Positions 1 through 6,709 of a stretch of DNA of 8,168 nt are shown here, in pieces. The position numbers and the translations under genes were made by a program. The stretch is from contig CACXCQ010000295.1 in the NCBI GenBank assembly GCA_902766185.1, forward strand, positions 1 to 8,168, read 5' to 3'. Each line of letters starts with the position of its first letter. Positions within the stretch are counted from its first letter, which is position 1. Under the pieces are notes generated by a model, which saw only the letters and a program-made list of their open reading frames with translations, was not told the origin of the DNA and did no database searches. Origin of the DNA: an uncultured Eubacteriales bacterium (GTDB taxonomy: Bacteria; Bacillota; Clostridia; Peptostreptococcales; Anaerovoracaceae).

Positions 1-39
1 ATCGAACTCGCGAAAAAGATGAAAGGGCGTTACGAATGA
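1..39 (+). CDS. 3' end of upstream gene, probably porphobilinogen deaminase (hemC)
   Basis: The first 39 bases read as 12 sense codons (IELAKKMKGRYE) followed by TGA. The stop overlaps the ATG of the next gene in the arrangement ATGA, so an upstream gene ends here and is probably translationally coupled to cobA/hemD. The fragment is too short to identify by its own residues. The call of hemC (hydroxymethylbilane synthase) is an inference from context: in many Clostridia hemC directly precedes a cobA/hemD fusion and hemB, and a short charged, helical C-terminus fits. It could also be another gene of the tetrapyrrole operon, such as hemA or a precorrin-2 dehydrogenase. Confidence 0.5.
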   Translation: MELAKKMKGRYE

Positions 40-1544
40 GTACAGGAAAGGTTTGGCTGGTAGGCGCAGGTCCGGGAGATCCGGGACTGCTTACGGTCAA
101 GGCGGCAGAAACGATCGCAAAGGCGGACATCATCATCTACGACGCGCTGATCGGCGACAGCCTGTTCTCCCTGTTCCCAAGGGATGTGGAGAGCATCAGC
201 GTCGGCAAGCGCGCCGGAAACCACACGATGCCGCAGGAGCAGATCGACCGGCTTTTGCTGGAGGAGGCCAGGAAGGGGAAGAACGTCGTCCGTCTCAAGG
301 GCGGTGACCCATTCCTCTTCGGCAGAGGAGGAGAGGAGCTGGAACTTCTCGCGGAGGAAGGCATTCCGTACGAGATCGTTCCGGGCATCACCTCGCCCAT
401 CGCGGTGCCGGCGTACAACGGCATTCCGGTCACCCACCGGGACTACACCTCGTCCCTGCACATCATCACCGGGCATAAGAAAAAGGGCGGCGATGAGGAC
501 ATCGACTTCGAGGCACTGGTCCGTACGAAGGGGACTCTGGTGTTTCTGATGGGGATCGCAAGGCTCGGTTACATCTGCGGCGAGCTCCTTCAGGCGGGCA
601 TGGACCCGGAAATGCCGGCGGCGGTCCTGCAGCAGGGAACCACGGCGGGGCAGAAGCGCGTGGTGGCGACCGTAGGAACCCTTGAAGAGGAAGTCCAAAG
701 GCAGGGCATTGAGACTCCGGCGATCATCATCGTGGGCAGAGTCTGCAGCCTGGCGGATCGTTTCGCGTGGTACGAGAAACTGCCTCTGGCGGGAAGCCGG
801 GTGGTCGTGACGCGGCCGAGGGGGATGATTTCCCGGATGGCGGCAGGGCTGCGAAGACTCGGCGCGGAGGTGCTGGAGCTTCCTTCCATCGAGACCCGGG
901 CCAGAGAAGATCAGAGTCAGCTGGTACAGGCGCTGGATGAAGCGGAGCATTACGACTGGATCGTCTTCACCAGCCCCACAGGCGTGCGGGTCTTCTTCGA
1001 CGTGATGCGGGACGCGGGAAAAGACGTGAGGCGACTGGCCAGCCTTTGCATCGCAGCCATCGGCACGGGAACAAAAAAGGAACTGGCGGAGCGGAATCTC
1101 CTGGTGGATTTCGTGCCCTCCGTATATGACGGCGATACACTGGGGCGGGAGCTGGCGCAAAAGCTGGAAGAAGGCAGTCGGGTGCTGATCCCCAGAGCCG
1201 CTGAGGGCAACCAGAAGCTGGTGCGGTTTCTGGAAGAGGCCGGGGCGGAGGTGACCGATATCCCGATCTACGATACGCTGGACGCCAGCCAGGATCTGGT
1301 GGATGAGACCGGCCTGTTCGAAAACGGCAGGATCGACTGCGCGGTATTCACCAGCGCGTCCACGGTCAGGGGATTCGTCAGCAGAAATCCGGGGCTCGAC
1401 TTCCATCTAGTCAGGGCAGCATGCATCGGCAAGCAGACGAAGGCCCGGGCGGACGAGTACGGGATGCAGACGTACATGGCGAAAGAAGCAACGATAGACA
1501 GCCTGCTGGAGCTGGTGGTCAGCATGCGGCAGGAGACAAAATAA
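36..1544 (+). CDS. cobA/hemD: Fused uroporphyrinogen-III C-methyltransferase / uroporphyrinogen-III synthase
   Basis: This 502-residue protein carries two consecutive tetrapyrrole enzymes. Residues 1 to about 245 are a SAM-dependent uroporphyrinogen-III methyltransferase (SUMT), which makes precorrin-2. Visible family motifs are GAGPGDPGLLT at 10-20, VVRLKGGDPFLFGRGGEE at 84-101, PGITS at 116-120, PVTHR at 131-135 and TLVFLMG at 167-173. Residues from about 251 are uroporphyrinogen-III synthase (HemD), which closes hydroxymethylbilane with inversion of ring D; it is recognised by VVVTRPR at 256-262, FTSPTGV at 311-317, IGTGTK at 342-347 and FTSASTVRGF at 438-447. The fusion is known in Firmicutes and places the HemD product next to the enzyme that diverts it to siroheme and cobalamin. 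The start overlaps the upstream stop (ATGA), and a GAAAGGG ribosome binding site lies 8 bases before it. The protein is cytosolic. Both halves look full length, with no sign of damage. Confidence 0.95.
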   Translation: MSTGKVWLVGAGPGDPGLLTVKAAETIAKADIIIYDALIGDSLFSLFPRDVESISVGKRAGNHTMPQEQIDRLLLEEARKGKNVVRLKGGDPFLFGRGGEELELLAEEGIPYEIVPGITSPIAVPAYNGIPVTHRDYTSSLHIITGHKKKGGDEDIDFEALVRTKGTLVFLMGIARLGYICGELLQAGMDPEMPAAVLQQGTTAGQKRVVATVGTLEEEVQRQGIETPAIIIVGRVCSLADRFAWYEKLPLAGSRVVVTRPRGMISRMAAGLRRLGAEVLELPSIETRAREDQSQLVQALDEAEHYDWIVFTSPTGVRVFFDVMRDAGKDVRRLASLCIAAIGTGTKKELAERNLLVDFVPSVYDGDTLGRELAQKLEEGSRVLIPRAAEGNQKLVRFLEEAGAEVTDIPIYDTLDASQDLVDETGLFENGRIDCAVFTSASTVRGFVSRNPGLDFHLVRAACIGKQTKARADEYGMQTYMAKEATIDSLLELVVSMRQETK

Positions 1545-1571
1545 CGCGAATGGAGAAAGGAAAGAAGAATT

Positions 1572-2555
1572 ATGGACATGATCGTTAGACCGAGAAGATT
1601 GCGCACCAGCGAGTCTATGCGGAAGATGGTAAGAGAGACGAGGGTCAGCAAGGACTCCCTGATCTATCCCATCTTCGCCATTGACGGAACCGGGATCAAA
1701 GAGGAGATCCCCTCCATGCCGGGACAGTACCGCTACAGCGTGGATCAGCTGCCCTACGCGCTGGAGGAGGCGGCAGAGCTTGGCGTGAACAACATTCTGA
1801 TGTTCGGCATCCCCGAGCACAAGGATGAGGTGGGAAGCCAGGCCTATGCCCACGACGGGATCGTGCAGAGAGCCCTGCGGGAAGGGAAGAAGAACTTCCC
1901 GGATATGCTGTTCATCGCTGACGTCTGCATGTGCGAGTATACGTCCCACGGCCACTGCGGCATCCTCTGCGGCCATGACGTGGACAACGACGAGACCCTG
2001 AAGAAACTGGCGGAGATCGCCAGCTCCCAGGCAGAGGCGGGCGCGGACATCGTGGCTCCCTCCGATATGATGGACGGACACGTCACCGCCATCCGGCAGA
2101 AGCTGGACGAGGACGGGTTCAAGAACATTCCGATCATGTCCTACGCGGTGAAGTTCGCCTCCGCGTTCTACGGACCTTTCCGTGACGCGGCGGATTCCGC
2201 GCCTCACTTCGGCGACCGGAAGAGCTACCAGATGGATTACCACAACGGCAGGGAGGCCATGAAGGAAGCGCTGCTGGACGTGGAAGAGGGGACGGATTTC
2301 CTGATCGTGAAGCCGGCCATGGCCTTCTATGACCTGTTGGAGAGAGTGGTCAGCGCCACGAATATCCCGGTGGCGACCTACAGCGTGAGCGGGGAGTATT
2401 CCATGGTCAAGGCCGCCGCGCAGAACGGCTGGATCGATGAGGAGAGGATCATCGGCGAAATGGCTGTGGGCGCATACCGCAGCGGCGCCGGAATGTATAT
2501 CACCTACTTCGCGAAGGAACTGGCGAAGATGATCGACGAAGGGAAGATCGGATGA
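1572..2555 (+). CDS. hemB: Delta-aminolevulinic acid dehydratase (porphobilinogen synthase)
   Basis: HemB condenses two molecules of 5-aminolevulinate into porphobilinogen, the monopyrrole precursor of all tetrapyrroles, in the cytosol as a homo-oligomer. The 327-residue length is normal. The two Schiff-base lysines are in their expected contexts: K194 in MSYAVKFASAFYGPFRDA and K247 in DFLIVKPAMAFYDLL. The three zinc-binding cysteines are present at 119, 121 and 129 in DVCMCEYTSHGHCG, so this is the zinc-dependent type rather than the magnesium-only type. VSGEYSMVKAAAQNGW at 272-287 is a strongly conserved C-terminal block. The ATG at 1572 follows an AAAGGA ribosome binding site about 10 bases upstream; an in-frame ATG two codons later is a less likely start. 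The gene sits 27 bp after cobA/hemD, and its stop overlaps the DUF819 start, which fits a single operon. Confidence 0.97.
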   Translation: MDMIVRPRRLRTSESMRKMVRETRVSKDSLIYPIFAIDGTGIKEEIPSMPGQYRYSVDQLPYALEEAAELGVNNILMFGIPEHKDEVGSQAYAHDGIVQRALREGKKNFPDMLFIADVCMCEYTSHGHCGILCGHDVDNDETLKKLAEIASSQAEAGADIVAPSDMMDGHVTAIRQKLDEDGFKNIPIMSYAVKFASAFYGPFRDAADSAPHFGDRKSYQMDYHNGREAMKEALLDVEEGTDFLIVKPAMAFYDLLERVVSATNIPVATYSVSGEYSMVKAAAQNGWIDEERIIGEMAVGAYRSGAGMYITYFAKELAKMIDEGKIG

Positions 2556-3760
2556 GCACATCATTAATCAGCGCGGGCAACACATGGGCGTTGTTCGCCA
2601 TTCTGGCGGCCATCGCCACACTGGCGATCTATCTGGAGCAGAAGACCCGGATCGGGTCGAAGATCACGGGGTGCGTCATGGCTCTGATCGGGGCGATGGT
2701 CCTGTCCAATACGGGGATCATTCCGCTGGAAGCTGCAGCCTATGATTTCGTATGGGATTACGTCATACCACTGTCGATCCCCATGCTGCTCTTCAACGCG
2801 GATATCCGCAAGATCGGAAGAGAGAGCGGGCGGCTCCTCATCATCTATCTCATCAGCGGGATAGGGACCATCGCAGGCGGAATCGTCGCGTACAATCTGC
2901 TGAAGGGAGCCTTTGCCGATCTGGGCGTCGTGCTTCCCATGATGATCGGGACCTACACCGGTGGCAGCGTGAACCTGGCCGCCATGGCGGATGTATATAA
3001 CGTCAGCGGAGATCTGGTCTCATCGTCTGTGGTCGCGGACAATCTGCTGATGGCGCTGTACTTCTTCGCGCTCATCGCCGCGGCCGGGTCGAAGTTCTTC
3101 CTCAAGCGCTACCGGCACCCCCTGATCGATGAACTGCAGGAAAAAAGCGATGAAGGTGGCGGGGCAGGCGCATCGACATTCTGGAAAGCGAAAGAAGTCT
3201 CGCTCAAGGATATCGCGCTGTGCATCGCGCTGTCCCTGGTGATCGTGGCGGTCTCCGTCAAGATTTCAGGCGTGCTGGGAGAACTGATCCCCACCACCAA
3301 TTTCGCCCTGACCCTGGTGAACGGCCTTTTGGGCAACCAGTATCTGATCATCACGACGCTGACGATGCTGGTGGCGACGGCCTTTCCCAGACAGGTGGGC
3401 AGCATTCCCGGAGCCCAGGAGATCGGAACTTATCTGATCCACATCTTCTTCGCGGTGATCGGTGTTCCGGCTTCCATTTATCTGATCGTGACGAAGGCGC
3501 CGCTGCTTCTGCTGTTCTGCGCCCTCATCGTTCTGACGAATATGATCTTCTCCTTCGTGTTCGGCCGGCTTTTCCGGTTCAACCTGGAGGAGATCATCAT
3601 CGCTTCCAACGCCAATGTCGGCGGGCCCACCACCGCGGCGGCCATGGCCATCGCCAAAGGCTGGAACGCCCTGATCGTACCGGCTATCCTCGTGGGCACC
3701 CTGGGATACGTCCTGGGCAACTATTACGGCATCTTCGCCGGGACGATGATCGGGTTGTGA
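2552..3760 (+). CDS. DUF819 family integral membrane protein, putative transporter
   Basis: The 402-residue protein is almost entirely hydrophobic, with roughly ten to twelve membrane segments and one long hydrophilic loop (about residues 181-219). Two glycine-rich, polar segments in the membrane, GTYTGGSVNLAAMA at 133-146 and ASNANVGGPTTAAAMA at 351-366, resemble each other and lie in the two halves. This suggests the internal two-fold repeat typical of secondary transporters. Overall sequence and length match the DUF819 family (Bacillus subtilis YjcL type), for which I know no established substrate. The start overlaps the hemB stop as ATGA, with AAGGGA in the hemB 3' end as ribosome binding site, so it is probably translated by coupling to hemB. 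Co-expression with heme precursor genes makes a metabolite linked to tetrapyrrole synthesis a possible substrate, but this is inference only. Confidence 0.88.
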   Translation: MSTSLISAGNTWALFAILAAIATLAIYLEQKTRIGSKITGCVMALIGAMVLSNTGIIPLEAAAYDFVWDYVIPLSIPMLLFNADIRKIGRESGRLLIIYLISGIGTIAGGIVAYNLLKGAFADLGVVLPMMIGTYTGGSVNLAAMADVYNVSGDLVSSSVVADNLLMALYFFALIAAAGSKFFLKRYRHPLIDELQEKSDEGGGAGASTFWKAKEVSLKDIALCIALSLVIVAVSVKISGVLGELIPTTNFALTLVNGLLGNQYLIITTLTMLVATAFPRQVGSIPGAQEIGTYLIHIFFAVIGVPASIYLIVTKAPLLLLFCALIVLTNMIFSFVFGRLFRFNLEEIIIASNANVGGPTTAAAMAIAKGWNALIVPAILVGTLGYVLGNYYGIFAGTMIGL

Positions 3761-3774
3761 TAAGATATAAACCG

Positions 3775-3802
3775 TTGATGTTTATGCCGCGGATGGTATA
3801 GA
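3775..3802 (+). promoter_or_regulatory. Candidate sigma-A-type promoter for the CPBP protease gene
   Basis: TTGATG at 3775-3780 and TATAGA at 3797-3802 are separated by 16 bp. The -10 is preceded by TG one base upstream (TGG TATAGA), an extended -10. A start near 3809 would give a leader of about 24 bases carrying the strong ribosome binding site. A small inverted repeat, ATAAAC-N7-GTTTAT at 3767-3785, overlaps the -35; it lacks a T tract, so it is more likely an operator or chance than a terminator. Called from sequence alone. Confidence 0.4.
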
Positions 3803-3819
3803 CTTTCGATGCAGAAAGG

Positions 3820-3824
3820 GGAGG
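3820..3824 (+). promoter_or_regulatory. Ribosome binding site that sets the CPBP protease start at 3833
   Basis: GGAGG at 3820-3824, within the longer GGAGGTGA match to the 16S rRNA 3' end, lies 8 bases before the ATG at 3833. An in-frame ATG at 3809 would extend the protein by eight residues, but it would place this strong site inside the coding region and has no comparable site of its own. Confidence 0.75.
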
Positions 3825-3832
3825 TGACTGGA

Positions 3833-4834
3833 ATGGCACCGGATGGAGAGGATCTGAATCGCAAACCTCGTATGGATCGCCATGACAGGATATGGTGGAT
3901 CATGCTGGTCACCGTCGTGTGGTATCTCATTATTTGTGGAATACCGGCGCTGCTGATCGACAGTCCGAGGTCGCCGATCAACGGGATAATCGACAAGATC
4001 CAATACATGCCTGATGCGACAAAGTTCACCGTCAGCACGTATCTGACCACGCTGTTCGCCTTCATCGGCGCGTTTCTGTTCACCGGAATCCCGCGACGGA
4101 ACCGGTTCATCTTCCGAACCTTCCTGCCCTCGTTCCCGCAGAACAAGGTGAGCGTGCTGCTTGCCGGGCTGCTGGTGGGATTTCTGATGAACTTCGGCTG
4201 CATCGTCTGCGCCCTGCTGAACGGGGACATCAAGCTCTTCCTGAACTTCACTCTCGATCAGATACCCTTCTACTGCTTCGCCCTGGCATGCGTGTTCATC
4301 CAGAGTTCATCCGAAGAGCTGTGGTGCCGGGGCTTCTTGTATGAGCGGATCAACGTGTGTTACCCCCTGTGGGTGGCCATCGCGGCGAACGGACTGTTCT
4401 TCGGCGCGCTCCACGTGTTCAATCCGGGAGCGTCCTTCCTGCCGATCCTCGATATCGTGATCTGCGGACTGTCCTTCTCCATCGCCCGCTGGTACACCGG
4501 GAGCATCTGGTTCGTCATGGGAATACACACGGCATGGAATTTCACCCAGAATTATCTGTTCGGGCTGCCCAACAGCGGGCTGGTCTCGGAGGTCTCTATC
4601 TGGGGACTGGATGCGGCTAACGCCAGGGAAAGCCTGCTCTACAATGTTCAGTTCGGTGTGGAGGGAGCGATCCCGGCAGTCATCTCAGACCTGGCTTTAG
4701 GTGTCATCTGCCTGATTCTGGCGGCAAAGCAGGGCCGGCTGGGCGAATTCAAAGAGCGTCAGGTCACCCAGGTCAAGCGGGGCGATCTGTCGCAGCCTCA
4801 GGATGAGATCGGTCAGTGGGTGTACAAGAAGTAG
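3833..4834 (+). CDS. CPBP family intramembrane metalloprotease (CAAX protease / Abi type)
   Basis: The 333-residue membrane protein has the three conserved motifs of the CPBP (PF02517-type) glutamic/metallo endopeptidases inside membrane segments: E161-E162-x3-R166 in SSEELWCRGFLYERI, F190-x3-H194 in LFFGALHVF, and H232-x3-N236 in MGIHTAWNF. All predicted active-site residues are present, so it should be catalytically competent. Members process prenylated CAAX proteins in eukaryotes; bacterial members are linked to peptide or bacteriocin maturation, immunity or regulated proteolysis, and the substrate here is unknown. The N-terminal 18 residues are hydrophilic and charged, about seven or eight membrane segments follow, and the last 35 residues are a hydrophilic tail. 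The gene lies 72 bp after the DUF819 gene and has its own candidate promoter and ribosome binding site. No bacteriocin precursor or ABC exporter is nearby to suggest a substrate. Confidence 0.9.
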   Translation: MAPDGEDLNRKPRMDRHDRIWWIMLVTVVWYLIICGIPALLIDSPRSPINGIIDKIQYMPDATKFTVSTYLTTLFAFIGAFLFTGIPRRNRFIFRTFLPSFPQNKVSVLLAGLLVGFLMNFGCIVCALLNGDIKLFLNFTLDQIPFYCFALACVFIQSSSEELWCRGFLYERINVCYPLWVAIAANGLFFGALHVFNPGASFLPILDIVICGLSFSIARWYTGSIWFVMGIHTAWNFTQNYLFGLPNSGLVSEVSIWGLDAANARESLLYNVQFGVEGAIPAVISDLALGVICLILAAKQGRLGEFKERQVTQVKRGDLSQPQDEIGQWVYKK

Positions 4835-4837
4835 CTC

Positions 4838-4884
4838 GCGGCGGTGTGTCCGGAATGCGGGCGCGGCGTTGTGTCTGGGACGCG
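4838..4884. repeat. Imperfect 25-bp tandem duplication between convergent genes
   Basis: Between the ends of the protease gene and purB, positions 4838-4859 and 4863-4884 match at 18 of 22 positions with a 25-bp offset (GCGGCG-x-TGTGTC core). GCTCGCG at 4834-4840 and CGCGAGC at 4881-4887 also form a 7-bp inverted repeat enclosing the duplication. There is no T tract on either strand, so I do not call an intrinsic terminator, although this is where a bidirectional one would be expected. Confidence 0.5.
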
Positions 4885-4893
4885 AGCGGCGGC

Positions 4894-6324
4894 CTATACG
4901 TTGACCTCCGCCGTGATCCCCAGGGCCTCGCGATTGGCATCAAGGATCGGCCTGACCACATCCGCCAGGAATTCCTCGGTCTGCTGCGGTGCCCGCCCCA
5001 CGTAGTTTGAGGGCTTCATTACTTTCTGCAGGGACTCCATATCGGTGCCGAAGGCGGGGTCATCCGCGATGCGCTGAAGCAGGTCGTTGTCCAGACCTTC
5101 CTCCTTGACTTTCCGGCCGGCTGCCATGGAGTGGACGCGGATCTTCTCGTGAAGCTCCTGCCGGTTTCCGCCGGCTTTCACCGCATCCATCATGACGTTC
5201 TCCGTTGCCATGAAGGGGAGCTCGGACATGAGACGTTTCTCGATGACCTTCGGATAGACCACCAGGCCGTCCGCCACGTTCATGTAGAGCGTCAGCACGC
5301 CGTCCAAAGCCAGGAAAGCCTCGCTGATGCTGACCCGCTTGTTGGCGGAGTCGTCCAGAGTCCGCTCGAACCACTGGGTGGCGGCGGTGATCATGGGATT
5401 CATGCAGTCGCTGATGATGTAGTTGGAAATGGCCGCGATCCTCTCGCTGCGCATGGGGTTGCGCTTGTAGGCCATGGCGGAGGATCCGATCTGCCCCTTC
5501 TCGAAGGGTTCTTCCACTTCCTTCAGGTGCTGCAGAAGCCGGATGTCATTGCTGAACTTGTGGGCGCTCTGAGCGATGCCCGCCAGCACGGACAGGACTC
5601 TGGAATCGATCTTTCTCGAATAGGTCTGGCCGGACACGGCATAGCAGCTGTCGAAGCCCATCTTCTCCGCGATCTTCGCTTCCAGCTGTTTGCACTTCTC
5701 GTGATCCCCCTCGAAGAGCTCAAGGAAACTTGCCTGTGTGCCGGTCGTGCCCTTGGACCCCAGCAGCTTCAGGGAGCCGATCAGATAATCCAGATCCTCC
5801 AGATCGAAGGTGAGATCCTGCAGCCACAGGGTCGCCCGCTTACCCACCGTGGTGGGCTGGGCCGGCTGGAAATGCGTAAAGGCCAGCGTGGGCAGATCCT
5901 TATATTCCTCCGCGAACTTCGCCAGGGCGGCGATCACGTTGATGAGTTTCTTCCGGATCAGCTGCAGCCCTTCCCGCATGATGATCAGATCCGCGTTGTC
6001 CGTGACATAGCAGCTGGTGGCACCCAGATGGATGATGCCCGCCGCCTCAGGACACTGCAGTCCGTAGGCGTATACATGACTCATCACGTCGTGGCGGACG
6101 ATCTTCTCCCGTGCCTTGGCCTCCTCGTAATTGATGTCCTCGATATGCTCCTTCAGCTGGTCTACCTGCCTTTGGGTGACGGGCAGCCCCAGTTCCATCT
6201 CCGACTCGGCCAGGGCGATCCACAGCCTGCGCCACGTGGAAAATTTCTTGTCGGGACTAAACAGGTATTTCATTTCGGCTCCGGCATACCGCTCGGAGAA
6301 AGGGCTGGTGTATTCGTTGTTCAT
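4894..6324 (-). CDS. purB: Adenylosuccinate lyase, animal-like type
   Basis: PurB cleaves fumarate from SAICAR and from adenylosuccinate, acting twice on the way to AMP, as a cytosolic homotetramer. The superfamily signature GSSAMAYKRNP is at 280-290, including the flexible-loop serines. H151 in THFQPAQ fits the general acid and H78 in RHDVMSH the second active-site histidine. The 476-residue length exceeds the roughly 430 of the Bacillus subtilis enzyme. Blocks such as AAGIIHLGATSCYVTDNADLI, KGTTGTQASFLELFEGD, QWFERTLDDSAN and VVYPKVIE closely resemble, from memory, the human ADSL sequence, marking the eukaryote-like branch that also occurs in Clostridia and other bacteria. The start has AGGAGG (complement of 6329-6334) 4 bases upstream. 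It is transcribed alone, convergent with the protease gene and divergent from asnS, with a candidate promoter at 6397-6405. Confidence 0.96.
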   Translation of the reverse strand: MNNEYTSPFSERYAGAEMKYLFSPDKKFSTWRRLWIALAESEMELGLPVTQRQVDQLKEHIEDINYEEAKAREKIVRHDVMSHVYAYGLQCPEAAGIIHLGATSCYVTDNADLIIMREGLQLIRKKLINVIAALAKFAEEYKDLPTLAFTHFQPAQPTTVGKRATLWLQDLTFDLEDLDYLIGSLKLLGSKGTTGTQASFLELFEGDHEKCKQLEAKIAEKMGFDSCYAVSGQTYSRKIDSRVLSVLAGIAQSAHKFSNDIRLLQHLKEVEEPFEKGQIGSSAMAYKRNPMRSERIAAISNYIISDCMNPMITAATQWFERTLDDSANKRVSISEAFLALDGVLTLYMNVADGLVVYPKVIEKRLMSELPFMATENVMMDAVKAGGNRQELHEKIRVHSMAAGRKVKEEGLDNDLLQRIADDPAFGTDMESLQKVMKPSNYVGRAPQQTEEFLADVVRPILDANREALGITAEVNV

Positions 6325-6396
6325 GATGCCTCCTGTGCAATGTTTTGCTGTTCAGTTCGTGGCCGCCCCTGCCTTTGCGCTCGGGCCGGTGGATTC

Positions 6397-6405
6397 ATTT
6401 TACCA
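6397..6405 (-). promoter_or_regulatory. Candidate extended -10 promoter for purB
   Basis: On the minus strand the sequence reads TGGTAAAAT, a TGn-extended -10 with TAAAAT matching TATAAT at five of six positions. No good -35 lies 16-18 bp upstream, which is acceptable for an extended -10. The start would fall near 6390, giving a purB leader of about 65 bases. No recognisable PurR box accompanies it. Confidence 0.45.
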
Positions 6406-6484
6406 CAAAGGCTGGCGGTTTGGGAGTGGAAACACAGCAAACTGCGCGGACTTCGGATCCTTGATCCCCCGGCTGCTAATGTGT

Positions 6485-6521
6485 CGTGTTGATTTGGTCT
6501 TAAAATACGGCAATCAACATT
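6485..6521. repeat. Inverted-repeat unit 1 of the array
   Basis: Left arm CGTGTTGAT (6485-6493), centre ttggtcttaaaatacggca (6494-6512), right arm ATCAACATT (6513-6521). The arms pair over 8 bp (TGTTGATT with AATCAACA), with a mismatch at the outer two positions because the right arm carries the TT variant. It is the unit nearest the purB promoter, roughly 80 bp upstream of its -10. Confidence 0.75.
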
Positions 6522-6585
6522 TTGCCAATGAGTTTAGGCTCGGATCCGGGTAAATCTTTCATTTTCCAATAGGCAAAATGTTGAT
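6513..6585. repeat. Long inverted repeat joining units 1 and 2
   Basis: ATCAACATTTTGCC at 6513-6526 is the perfect complement of GGCAAAATGTTGAT at 6572-6585 (14 bp). Extending to 6529 and 6569 gives 16 of 17 positions. The loop contains CGGATCCG (6541-6548), an 8-base palindrome. This stem is stronger than the stems within units 1 and 2 and excludes them. Confidence 0.75.
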
Positions 6586-6613
6586 CGTTGTCTACAAATC
6601 AGATATCAACACG
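6577..6613. repeat. Inverted-repeat unit 2 of the array
   Basis: Left arm AATGTTGAT (6577-6585), centre cgttgtctacaaatcagat (6586-6604), right arm ATCAACACG (6605-6613). Only the inner 7 bp of the arms pair (TGTTGAT with ATCAACA). The left arm carries the variant shared with the right arm of unit 1. Confidence 0.75.
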
Positions 6614-6636
6614 AATAATCCATATTTCGTGTTGAT
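6605..6636. repeat. Short hairpin joining units 2 and 3
   Basis: ATCAACACGAA (6605-6615) pairs perfectly with TTCGTGTTGAT (6626-6636), leaving a 10-base loop. It is the most compact hairpin in the array, with the arms facing in the opposite sense to those within a unit. No T tract of terminator type follows on either strand. Confidence 0.75.
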
Positions 6637-6664
6637 TGTCCACGCTCGCTCGAAGATCAACACG
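6628..6664. repeat. Inverted-repeat unit 3 of the array
   Basis: Both 9-bp arms are exact: CGTGTTGAT (6628-6636) and ATCAACACG (6656-6664). The centre is tgtccacgctcgctcgaag (6637-6655), the most GC-rich of the four centres. Outside the arms the complement does not extend cleanly. Confidence 0.8.
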
Positions 6665-6674
6665 CGAAGGCATC

Positions 6675-6696
6675 CGGAGGGTCTCCGCGGACCGCG
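6675..6696. repeat. GC-rich double palindrome between units 3 and 4
   Basis: CGGAG (6675-6679) and CTCCG (6683-6687) form a hairpin with a 3-base loop. It overlaps CGCGG (6686-6690), a single A, and CCGCG (6692-6696). The 45-bp interval between units 3 and 4 that contains it is clearly richer in G and C than the other two intervals. The AGGGT and ACCGCG strings here recall a T-box element, but the spacing does not fit. Confidence 0.55.
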
Positions 6697-6709
6697 CGAG
6701 GAGGCAAAT

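Noticed and set aside
30..2564. Long minus-strand open frames opposite cobA/hemD and hemB (458 and 385 codons)
   Set aside because: They lie antisense to well-recognised genes and have no family features. Long antisense frames are expected in GC-rich coding DNA because stop codons are scarce.
3767..3785. Terminator after the DUF819 gene
   Set aside because: ATAAAC-N7-GTTTAT is a weak AT stem with no following T tract, and it overlaps the candidate promoter of the next gene.
5131..6492. Plus-strand open frame of 453 codons opposite purB
   Set aside because: It is the antisense shadow of a clear purB and shows no protein-like domains. It is rich in histidine, glycine and leucine, as reverse frames of such genes tend to be.
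6679..6696. T-box element for asnS
   Set aside because: AGGGT and ACCGCG strings are present, but eight bases separate them instead of the three expected in AGGGTGGnACCGCG. No terminator follows and no Stem I with an Asn specifier was found upstream.
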